Below are positions 1-5,697 of a stretch of DNA of 5,697 nucleotides, piece by piece (the stretch's first letter is position 1; every line of letters begins with the position of its first letter). The DNA comes from Thermoplasmata archaeon (GTDB lineage: Archaea > Thermoplasmatota > Thermoplasmata > GCA-020350865). Made by a program: the position numbers and the translations under genes. The DNA lies in NCBI GenBank assembly GCA_020351895.1, contig CP070672.1, forward strand, positions 712,492 through 718,188, read 5' to 3'. The notes below the pieces were generated by a model. That model had not been told where the DNA came from and did no database searches. It saw only the letters and a program-made list of their open reading frames with translations.

Positions 1-1613
1 GACATAAGCGGATATAATAGAGGATAGTTATCTTTACTATCAGCATCTATTATATATGGATTCTTGCCACCTCCTACACCTGTTCCATTATCAACTATAC
101 CATCGCTTCCTACCACATTTTGATAGGGACCTTGATAGTCATCATACGCTCCCTCGCTTGGCTCATCAAAATCAGACCAATAATTACCCCCGCAAGGATA
201 GCCATTATCCCATTGATTGCTATTATTTGTATCATCATAGGCTTGGATTGCATTATCGATAATATCGTTGTGATAGATGTAATTATTAATAGATCCAGAT
301 ATATTGATGCCACATTCCTGGTTATTGGAGACGTTATTACATATTATTTTATTGGTGTTTGAATTTGACCACAAAAATATGCCTATATCGTCACTCCACT
401 GAATTAGATTATTGGATATAGTGTTGTTTGAACTTGACCAGAGATGTATACCATCGATAATGGAAGTAAAAATGTTGTTGTGTGATATTGTATTATTGTG
501 GGAAGCAGAGAGATAAATACCATTAACTGTGTTAAATATAAAGTTATTATATATTGTATTATAAGAGCTATATGAAAGACAAATACCATGAAATCTCCAA
601 TTAAACCAGTTATCAGACACTGTGTTGTATGAACCTTTATGGATAACCAGGGCAATGACATTTTCAAAAAAATCGTTATTAAAAATTTTATTGTTTGAAC
701 TCAACTGAAGTCGCATGCCCTCTCCACAATGATCCTGAATGTTGTTGTTAAATATGATGTTGTTAGAACTTGAACTGAGATATATTCCGTAAATATCGTT
801 CGAACGGATTTTATTGTGATGTATTGTATTGTTCCCACTCGATATAAGCCATATGCCACATCCAGAGATATCAATGTGGTTCCCATTACCTGAAATGTTG
901 TTGTAAGATATCTTGTTACATAAACTTGAGCTAAGAATAATTCCATATCCAGGGCTCATAATACTACCATTGTTTGAATAGAAACTATTTTTAAAAATTT
1001 TGGTGTATGAACTTAAATTGAGATAAATACCATCACCATTATTTGAGACGTTGTTATGGGAAATAGTATTGTTAGAACCTGATAGATATAATCCAGTAAA
1101 ATCGTTAAAGCAGATACTATTATTGAATATGATATTTCTTGATCCAGAGATATTTATCCCATAATCGTTGTTTAAAATGCTATTGTTATATATTGTGCTG
1201 CTTGAACTTTGGTTTAAATCAATGCCTAACCAATTTTTTAAAATATTCGAATCCTCAATCCTCCCGTTCGTGACATTAAAGAACCAAATACCCAAATAAG
1301 GCGATTCACTTCCATGCACATAACAATCCCTTATTATGAAATAAACAGTTGTATTCCTAATTTCAATTCCGTTTGCAGTCGATGCGTTTATTTCCCAACC
1401 TGCTATGATATAGGGATCTCCCTCGGTTCCTGCTGAGGATGGATTGATTACACCGTCATCGTCACCATCAGAAAAATCATCATCCCCCTCAATATAAATT
1501 GGATTATGTGGAGTGTAGGCACTGACATTTTCATTACAAATATCCATTAATCCTATAAATCCCCAAATTATTAGAAGACATGCTAATTCCATGGAGATTA
1601 ACTTATTTTTCAT
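1..1613 (-). CDS. NosD-like parallel beta-helix secreted/surface protein, C-terminus cut by window edge
   Basis: An open frame reads without interruption from ATG at 1613 to the window edge (537 complete codons, no stop). I chose this start because a GGAAGGT ribosome binding site lies 4 nt upstream and a signal peptide follows: basic MKNK, hydrophobic core about residues 9-23, possible cleavage after VSA (30-32). Residues 33-75 form an N-terminal cap with an acidic DxDxDG loop (49-56) and the GDPYIIAGWEI motif usual at the start of archaeal NosD-like domains. Residues 82-455 hold about 16 right-handed beta-helix rungs of the form G-I-x-L-x-x-S-S-x-N-T-I-x-x-N, mostly 22-23 residues apart. A NosD-type tail follows, with GGNYWSDF (475-482) and NPYIIDADSKDNYPL (518-532). 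Such folds (PbH1/CASH repeats) bind or cleave polysaccharides in some families, but no catalytic residues are identifiable, so the substrate is unknown. Sequons (NNT, NIS, NVS) are frequent. Probably exported; further domains may follow beyond the window. Confidence 0.88.
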   Translation of the reverse strand, partial: MKNKLISMELACLLIIWGFIGLMDICNENVSAYTPHNPIYIEGDDDFSDGDDDGVINPSSAGTEGDPYIIAGWEINASTANGIEIRNTTVYFIIRDCYVHGSESPYLGIWFFNVTNGRIEDSNILKNWLGIDLNQSSSSTIYNNSILNNDYGINISGSRNIIFNNSICFNDFTGLYLSGSNNTISHNNVSNNGDGIYLNLSSYTKIFKNSFYSNNGSIMSPGYGIILSSSLCNKISYNNISGNGNHIDISGCGIWLISSGNNTIHHNKIRSNDIYGIYLSSSSNNIIFNNNIQDHCGEGMRLQLSSNNKIFNNDFFENVIALVIHKGSYNTVSDNWFNWRFHGICLSYSSYNTIYNNFIFNTVNGIYLSASHNNTISHNNIFTSIIDGIHLWSSSNNTISNNLIQWSDDIGIFLWSNSNTNKIICNNVSNNQECGINISGSINNYIYHNDIIDNAIQAYDDTNNSNQWDNGYPCGGNYWSDFDEPSEGAYDDYQGPYQNVVGSDGIVDNGTGVGGGKNPYIIDADSKDNYPLLYPLM

Positions 1614-1617
1614 ACCT

Positions 1618-1624
1618 ACCTTCC
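1618..1624 (-). promoter_or_regulatory. Shine-Dalgarno site of the beta-helix gene
   Basis: On the minus strand GGAAGGT, followed by AGGT, sits 4 nt before the ATG at 1613. It is purine-rich and partly complementary to the archaeal 16S rRNA 3' end (CCUCC). It supports this start over the internal ATG at codon 8. Confidence 0.65.
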
Positions 1625-1657
1625 TTAATTTTACATTGTGATTATCCTTTATCTATT

Positions 1658-1669
1658 TTTCTATTTAAC
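1658..1669 (-). promoter_or_regulatory. Possible TATA-like element for the beta-helix gene
   Basis: The minus strand carries the AT-rich stretch GTTAAATAGAAA about 45-55 nt before the ATG. If used as a TATA box, transcription would start roughly 25 nt downstream, leaving a short leader that contains the ribosome binding site. The element overlaps the gene-proximal copy of the target duplication, so the TATA-like core was kept, but everything further upstream is now insertion-sequence DNA. The whole region is AT-rich, so the call is weak. Confidence 0.25.
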
Positions 1670-1677
1670 ACAATATT
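1663..1677. repeat. Left copy of 15-bp target-site duplication
   Basis: ATTTAACACAATATT directly abuts the left end of the insertion sequence and is identical to 2754-2768. The bases on either side differ between the copies, so the duplication is exactly 15 bp. This is at the long end for IS481-family elements but within their known range. Confidence 0.93.
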
Positions 1678-1707
1678 TGTACAATCCCGAAATTACTTCC
1701 CCTCGGT
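1678..1707. repeat. Left terminal inverted repeat (IRL)
   Basis: It starts TGTACAATCC and has an inner conserved block TTCCCCTCGGT (1697-1707). It pairs with the right end at 25 of 30 positions. The two conserved blocks are separated by a poorly matching stretch, as expected for a cleavage tip plus a transposase-binding site. Confidence 0.88.
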
Positions 1708-1732
1708 AAATTCAGAAGCTCTATATCTATAC

Positions 1733-2698
1733 ATGAGGAAACTTAACCAGAGGAAGGTAAGGTGGATTATTCGGGAGATGGAAAAGGGTAAGATGTCTGT
1801 GTATTCGATAGCAAAACTCCAAGGGATAACGCCTAGGTGGGTGAGGGAACTGTATAAATACTACCAGGAGACAGGAAAGTATCCCTATTCCAAGCGGCCG
1901 GGAAGGCCACTTAAACCCATTTCGGATAGGGATAGGATACGGGTGTTGGTTATGAAAAAGAAACATCCTTTATCAGGTGCCCTTACCCTAGAAAAGCTAC
2001 TTGATCGTGAGGGCGATCATATTCCCCATAATCGGATTCACAAGATATTGAAGGAAGAAGGTCTCGCAAAGAATGAACCCAAGAAACAGAAGAGACGTAA
2101 ATGGGTTAGATACCAGAGGAAGCATAGCAATAGCTTGTGGCCTACGGAGTGGTTTGAGCCCAAAGATGGAGAGCATGTTCTCCCGTTGGAGGATGATGCC
2201 TCAAGGTTCGTAATTGGTTTTGGTGCATTTACAAGAGAAACAGCGAAGAATGGAGTCCTTGTCCTTGAAAAGGCAATTAGGAATTATGGCTGCCCAAAAC
2301 AGGCGATGACAGATCACGGGACCCCGTTTACATCCCTGCCAAGGGAAACTTGTAAAGATCCAAAACCAAATGCCTTCCAGAAATGCTTAGCTGCTCATAA
2401 TATCCGACACATAAAGGCAAGAGTGAATCATCCACAATCCAATGGTAAGGTGGAGAAACTTGGTGACACACTCTTCAAACTCAAAGAACACTTTGGAACC
2501 TGGAGGGCTGCCATAGAATATTATAACTACGAACGACCACACTGGAGCCTTAATACCAAAGAATGTGAAACACCATTCAAAGCATATATCCGTAAAACTT
2601 GGTCACAATCAAGGATTAAGTTTGTGAAAGAACACCACGAAGAGGTCTCAAAATTCGCTCCTGATTACCTCAAACTACTTGAGGGAATTAATAAATAG
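1733..2698 (+). CDS. IS481-like DDE transposase, first catalytic Asp replaced by Glu
   Basis: A 321-residue transposase that would cut and join the element ends. The start at 1733 (MRKLNQRKV) is the only ATG inside the element before the conserved region; the frame stays open upstream to an ATG at 1580, but that lies outside the element and overlaps the neighbouring gene. Residues about 8-50 form a helix-turn-helix (MSVYSIAKLQGITPRWVREL region), a basic linker follows (RPGRP at 55-59, KKQKRRKW at 117-124), and then an rve-type integrase core. Core motifs: WPTEW at 136-140, EDDASRF at 153-159, TDHGTPF at 193-199 with catalytic Asp194, and NHPQSNGKVEK at 232-242 with catalytic Glu241. The typical first motif is W-x-T-D-W, so Glu139 (GAG, 2147-2149) stands at the first catalytic position. 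The C-terminal YNYERPHWSLN (about 265-275) and ETPFKAY are typical of the family. No frameshift or stop is seen. No clear ribosome binding site precedes it. Activity is uncertain because of Glu139. Confidence 0.92.
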   Translation: MRKLNQRKVRWIIREMEKGKMSVYSIAKLQGITPRWVRELYKYYQETGKYPYSKRPGRPLKPISDRDRIRVLVMKKKHPLSGALTLEKLLDREGDHIPHNRIHKILKEEGLAKNEPKKQKRRKWVRYQRKHSNSLWPTEWFEPKDGEHVLPLEDDASRFVIGFGAFTRETAKNGVLVLEKAIRNYGCPKQAMTDHGTPFTSLPRETCKDPKPNAFQKCLAAHNIRHIKARVNHPQSNGKVEKLGDTLFKLKEHFGTWRAAIEYYNYERPHWSLNTKECETPFKAYIRKTWSQSRIKFVKEHHEEVSKFAPDYLKLLEGINK

Positions 2699-2723
2699 GA
2701 AGATGAGATTATGAAATCAAATC

Positions 2724-2753
2724 ACCGAGAGGAACTTAATTCAGGATTGTACA
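2724..2753. repeat. Right terminal inverted repeat (IRR)
   Basis: Read on the minus strand from 2753 it begins TGTACAATCCTGAA and carries TTCCTCTCGGT at 2724-2734, matching the left end at the same distances from the tip. Confidence 0.88.
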
Positions 2754-2768
2754 ATTTAACACAATATT
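2754..2768. repeat. Right copy of 15-bp target-site duplication
   Basis: ATTTAACACAATATT directly follows the right inverted repeat and is identical to 1663-1677. Identity of the two copies indicates that this single transposition event created the present arrangement and that little mutation has followed. Confidence 0.93.
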
Positions 2769-2777
2769 CTTAAGATG

Positions 2778-2782
2778 AAAAA
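2778..2782 (-). terminator. Possible oligo-T terminator after the Ig-repeat gene
   Basis: A run of five T on the minus strand lies about 33 nt past the TAA of the upstream surface gene, within a T-rich stretch. Archaeal RNA polymerase can stop at short oligo-T tracts without a hairpin. No strong stem is visible. It could equally be ordinary AT-rich spacer, in which case transcription may have continued into the downstream gene. Confidence 0.2.
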
Positions 2783-2814
2783 TAAGTGGCTCACATAAGA
2801 GCAAAATACAAAGA

Positions 2815-5697
2815 TTATAATCCTTGTGATGGTGGAGATGATTGGAGCTCTGAAGGAATAGAATCTCCCTTATTTTCTACTATCGTTCCAGCACCCCCTT
2901 TCATAAAAACCACAGCACAGCTTATTATCCCGAAAATAAGGATTATCAGATCCACAATCATTCCAATTCCAAGCCATGAGGGCACCTCTAGAGCACCTAT
3001 AAACAATGAGGTTATGCCTGTAATAATCTCCACAATTACAAAGGGGAGTGCAGTTGTGAAAAACGTGTAATATTCATCAGTTAGTTTTTCTATTTTACTC
3101 ACCAAAGGCCTCTTTTTCGCTGTTATTAATCCTATGACAAGCAAGATAGCTGCGAACATCAAGGCAATCAAGGGCTTTAGATTCTCCTTCTTTGAGGGTG
3201 GAGCAGGAGGAGCAGTTGTGAAGGACCATGGATTTGCCTTATCTCCTGTAACCAATGAATTACCTGCCAAGTCCTTGGCTGTATTGACAATAAATACTTG
3301 GTAATTCGTGTCTTCTAAAAAATCCTCATGGGGATTGAATATAAGTGTATCGTAATTGTGGTATGTGGAGGACCATGTCGCCTCCCCATCTATGATATAC
3401 CAGGTCACATCACCATCAGTATAACTGAAAGCATCTTCAACACTCTCAGTATCCATTGTCTCACTGAAAATTATTGTTAGATTTGATGTTGGTTCCACAT
3501 CGATGGCGCCATCAATCGGGACGGTTTCAATTATCATGGGTTTTGCGGTGTCGACTATAGTCCAGGTATCATTCCCCAAATGTGCATCCTCATAATTACC
3601 CGAGAAGTCAAAAGCTCTGGAGTAAAACTGATATATGCCATCCCCTCCAATCTCTGAAGTGTTAAATTCCCAAGACCAGGGGGCTGTGGTATCTCTGTTA
3701 TATAATATCCATTCACCATCTTCTTCCTTATACCACAATTCTACCCTACGAACTCCATTGGTGTCGTTTGCTTGGGCTGTTAAATTAAATGTAATTGTTG
3801 TGGTAAATGTAGGTAATATATCAACCCCTGATTGAGGCTTTCGTGTGTCAACGATTGTCCATGTATCATTTTCTGATGGTGCATCTTCATAGTTACCTGA
3901 CGTGTCATTTGCCCTGGAGTAGAACTGATATATTCCATCCCCACCTGCAGTTAAAGTATCGAAATTCCATGACCAAGGGGCAGATGTATCATTATCATAC
4001 AATACCCACTCACCATCATCATAAGAATACCATAGTTCCACAATTTGAACTTCCGTAGCATCGTTTACTGTGGCGCTAACTGTAAAGGTAGTTGCAGTTC
4101 TGTAGAGGGGGATAAAATCAACCTCAGATTGAGGTTCTGTGGTATCCTGCATGGTGAAAACACCTGATTCTGAAGCCCAATTGTCACTTGCATCAACCAC
4201 CCAGATTGTGAATGTGTATGTCCCTAATTGCCCATAGGATCGATTCAAATAGAAAATCCAGCCAAATAAGGTATCTATATCAGAGAAGTTCCCGACAAGG
4301 TTCCCATCAGGATCATGAATTTCTATCCAAATCCCAAGAACTTGATAATTGTCTATAATGGTCGCAGAGATATTTACATTTTCAAATATTTCCTGAGTTT
4401 CTGGGAATGCAGTTTCATCATAAATTGAGGGGGAAGTTATATCCTGAATCGCAAGATATCCAGATTCTGAAGCCCAATAGTCCTTTGTATCGTTGGCCCA
4501 TATCGTGAAGGTGTACGTCCCTAAGATATTATAGACCTTATTAAAATAATATCTACCATTTTCAGAATCATACAACATTGAATAATTTCCCACAAAATTT
4601 GCATTCGGATCGAAAATCTCAATCCAGACACCATCTAGTTGATTGTTGTCTGTCACATTTGCAGAGATATTGATGGTGGTCAGGACCTCTTGCGGGTCCG
4701 GAGAAATTACAATATCTGTTATAATAGGAGGTGGATTATCCTGAATGACAAAAGTATCCGATACCGAGGCAAAAGTATCACCTGTATCGTTGGCCCATAT
4801 CGTGAAGGTGTACGTCCCAAAGACATCGTAGGTCTGATTCCAGTAATACCTACCATATATCGGATCGTAAAACATCGAGAAATTTCCCATGAAAAATCCA
4901 CCAGGATCACGGAGTTCAACCCAGGCTCCGAATAATTGATAATTGTCAGTTATATTCGCAGAGATATTTACAGCCTCGAACACCTCTTGTGGATCGGGTA
5001 AAGCCGTTGTGTCTGTAATGGTGGGAGGTATTGTGTCCATGATAAATGAACCTGAAACAGACTCCCAATTATCATTGGTATCGTTGGCCCATATCGTGAA
5101 TGTGTATTCTCCGAGTACACCATATGTCTGATTCCAATAATATCTGTGGTTTATTGAGTCATACAACATCGAGGAATTCCCAATAAAAAAACCGTCGGGA
5201 TCGTAAACCTTGATCCATACTCCGAATAGTTCGTAGTTATCTGTAACATTGGCAGAGATGTTAACTTCACCATTTACAACCTGGGGATTTGGTAATATTG
5301 TTATATCTGTTATCGTTGGAGGGATGGTTCCTTGAATCATAAATGAACCTGAAGATGATCCCAAATTAAGGTTGGTATCGTTTGCCCAGATCGTGAAATT
5401 GTATACTCCTATTTTGTCATAGGTCAGGTTCCTATAATATCTTCCATTTACAGAATCATAAAACATTGAAGAATTCCCCAAAGATAATCCATCGGGATCA
5501 AAAATCTCGATCCAGGCATCGAAAACTCCATAAATGTCTGTTATTATTGTAGAGATGTTCACATCGTTTCCAACTTCCTGGGGATCTGGGATGGCTTTAA
5601 TGTCCCTTATGGTGGGCGGAATCGTATCCGTACCCACAGGTTCAATCAGTGGATAATAATCCTCCCTATTGTCATCGAATTCATATGGATTCATACC
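2815..5697 (-). CDS. Large membrane-anchored surface protein: NosD tail, seven Ig-like repeats, Big_5-like domain, three TM helices; N-terminus beyond window
   Basis: The frame runs from the window edge to TAA at 2815-2817. Numbering from the Met at 5694 gives 959 residues, but that Met is internal: NPYEFDDNREDYYPL (2-16) is the tail of a NosD-like domain, so the protein starts upstream. Domains: five Ig-like type A repeats (23-516; PxPQEV, VNISA, TDNY, GRYY, YTFTIWANDT), two type B repeats (517-714; VELWY, GEW, APWSW, DGIYQFYSRA), a Big_5/SbsA-like Ig domain (about 715-827; FSETMD, LIFNP, DLAGN, WSFTT), a Pro/Lys linker, then three hydrophobic segments near 839-859, 881-903 and 907-930 and a short polar tail. 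Many N-x-S/T sequons in the repeats suggest they are outside the cell. The Lys/Arg-rich loop after helix 1 (AKKRPLVSK) fits a cytoplasmic position, giving an outside-in-out-in path. Likely a stalk-like surface or adhesion protein anchored by its C-terminus; the ligand is unknown. The downstream gene on the same strand appears paralogous. Confidence 0.9.
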   Translation of the reverse strand, partial: GMNPYEFDDNREDYYPLIEPVGTDTIPPTIRDIKAIPDPQEVGNDVNISTIITDIYGVFDAWIEIFDPDGLSLGNSSMFYDSVNGRYYRNLTYDKIGVYNFTIWANDTNLNLGSSSGSFMIQGTIPPTITDITILPNPQVVNGEVNISANVTDNYELFGVWIKVYDPDGFFIGNSSMLYDSINHRYYWNQTYGVLGEYTFTIWANDTNDNWESVSGSFIMDTIPPTITDTTALPDPQEVFEAVNISANITDNYQLFGAWVELRDPGGFFMGNFSMFYDPIYGRYYWNQTYDVFGTYTFTIWANDTGDTFASVSDTFVIQDNPPPIITDIVISPDPQEVLTTINISANVTDNNQLDGVWIEIFDPNANFVGNYSMLYDSENGRYYFNKVYNILGTYTFTIWANDTKDYWASESGYLAIQDITSPSIYDETAFPETQEIFENVNISATIIDNYQVLGIWIEIHDPDGNLVGNFSDIDTLFGWIFYLNRSYGQLGTYTFTIWVVDASDNWASESGVFTMQDTTEPQSEVDFIPLYRTATTFTVSATVNDATEVQIVELWYSYDDGEWVLYDNDTSAPWSWNFDTLTAGGDGIYQFYSRANDTSGNYEDAPSENDTWTIVDTRKPQSGVDILPTFTTTITFNLTAQANDTNGVRRVELWYKEEDGEWILYNRDTTAPWSWEFNTSEIGGDGIYQFYSRAFDFSGNYEDAHLGNDTWTIVDTAKPMIIETVPIDGAIDVEPTSNLTIIFSETMDTESVEDAFSYTDGDVTWYIIDGEATWSSTYHNYDTLIFNPHEDFLEDTNYQVFIVNTAKDLAGNSLVTGDKANPWSFTTAPPAPPSKKENLKPLIALMFAAILLVIGLITAKKRPLVSKIEKLTDEYYTFFTTALPFVIVEIITGITSLFIGALEVPSWLGIGMIVDLIILIFGIISCAVVFMKGGAGTIVENKGDSIPSELQSSPPSQGL
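3553..4146 (-). repeat. Two tandem type B Ig-like repeats in the surface protein
   Basis: Residues 517-615 and 616-714 are two 99-residue copies sharing the sequence pattern D-T-x-x-P-Q-S, VELWY, DGEW, LY-x-x-DT-x-APWSW, GGDGIYQFYSRA and NDTWTIVDT. They differ clearly from the five type A repeats before them yet keep the same length. The DNA copies have diverged, so they are not a very recent duplication. Confidence 0.85.
4147..5628 (-). repeat. Five tandem type A Ig-like repeats in the surface protein
   Basis: Units begin at residues 23, 122, 220, 319 and 418 (positions 5628, 5331, 5037, 4740 and 4443), giving spacings of 99, 98, 99 and 99 residues. Consensus blocks are PPxIxD, PxPQEV, VNISAxxTDNY, GxWIEIxDPDG, SMxYD, GRYY, GxYTFTIWANDT and SGxFxIQ. 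The fifth unit is the most divergent: it lacks the SMxYD/GRYY block and has WVVDASDNW in place of WANDT. Two units share a 36-nt identical stretch (4486-4521 and 4783-4818). Confidence 0.88.

Larger units (their letters stand above)
1678..2753 (+). mobile_element. Complete IS481-like insertion sequence, 1076 bp
   Basis: The element is bounded by imperfect terminal inverted repeats (left 1678-1707, right 2724-2753; 25 of 30 positions match, the first 10 perfectly) that begin with TGT, and it is flanked by a perfect 15-bp direct repeat. It holds one transposase gene (1733-2698) and little else: 55 bp before it and 55 bp after it. Its size, single DDE integrase-type gene with N-terminal helix-turn-helix, and TGT ends fit the IS481 family. 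It lies between two minus-strand surface-protein genes and points the other way. Base composition differs from the flank: 30 of 60 bases are G or C at 2101-2160, against 17 of 60 at 481-540. The exact family or subgroup name was not checked against a database. Confidence 0.93.

Noticed and set aside
56..946. Short open frames on both strands within the beta-helix gene
   Set aside because: They are shadows of the continuous minus-strand frame 1613 to 1. Their translations show no domain, and the true frame shows clear beta-helix rungs throughout.
1580..1732. In-frame upstream extension of the transposase with ATG at 1580
   Set aside because: The extension crosses the left end of the element at 1678 and the target duplication, so it is host flanking DNA that is open by chance. 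It also overlaps the 5' end of the beta-helix gene. The transposase must be encoded within the element, so 1733 is the better start.
1727..1966. A 79-codon minus-strand frame inside the transposase gene
   Set aside because: It lies antisense to the conserved helix-turn-helix region, has no recognisable domain and no ribosome binding site.
2705..2753. ATG at 2711 after the transposase, considered as a small second gene in the element
   Set aside because: It overlaps the right inverted repeat, is very short, and the translation resembles nothing known to me; it is better explained as the non-coding end of the element.
2786..5131. Plus-strand frames of 62-98 codons opposite the Ig-repeat gene
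   Set aside because: All are antisense to a well-supported protein with repeated domains; their translations show nothing recognisable.
3550..5628. Regular 297-nt repetition considered as a CRISPR or other non-coding repeat array
   Set aside because: The period is far too long for CRISPR, there is no short constant repeat with unique spacers, and the units translate without a break into Ig-like domains.

Overview
This window most likely comes from an archaeon, probably a Thermoplasmata-type (Thermoplasmatota) euryarchaeon. Three things suggest this. The two large proteins combine NosD-type beta-helices, Ig-like repeats and a C-terminal membrane module, a style typical of that lineage. They are very rich in N-x-S/T sequons. 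The transposase resembles IS481-type enzymes with archaeal relatives. The lineage call is inference; no rRNA or other marker is present.

Layout. Two large surface-protein genes lie head to tail on the minus strand, and both run off the window. The upstream gene (2815-5697) lacks its N-terminus here. It ends a NosD-like domain, continues with seven Ig-like repeats at a strikingly regular ~99-residue period (five of one type, two of another), then a Big_5-like domain, and closes with three transmembrane helices. The downstream gene (1-1613) lacks its C-terminus. It has a signal peptide, a short acidic loop, about 16 parallel beta-helix rungs, and the characteristic tail of NosD-like domains. 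The tails of the two genes resemble each other, so they are probably paralogous cell-surface or secreted proteins.

Between them sits a complete insertion sequence (1678-2753, 1076 bp) in the opposite orientation. It has ~30-bp imperfect inverted repeats starting TGTACAATCC, a single 321-residue DDE transposase, and a perfect 15-bp target-site duplication (ATTTAACACAATATT). Removing it and one duplication copy restores a 110-bp intergenic gap, so the two surface genes were close neighbours, possibly an operon, before the insertion.

Points of special note: the transposase has Glu where the family has its first catalytic Asp; the ATG at 5694 is almost certainly not the real start of the large surface protein; and the promoter region of the downstream gene has been remade by the insertion. 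I see no RNA genes, CRISPR array or defence system.
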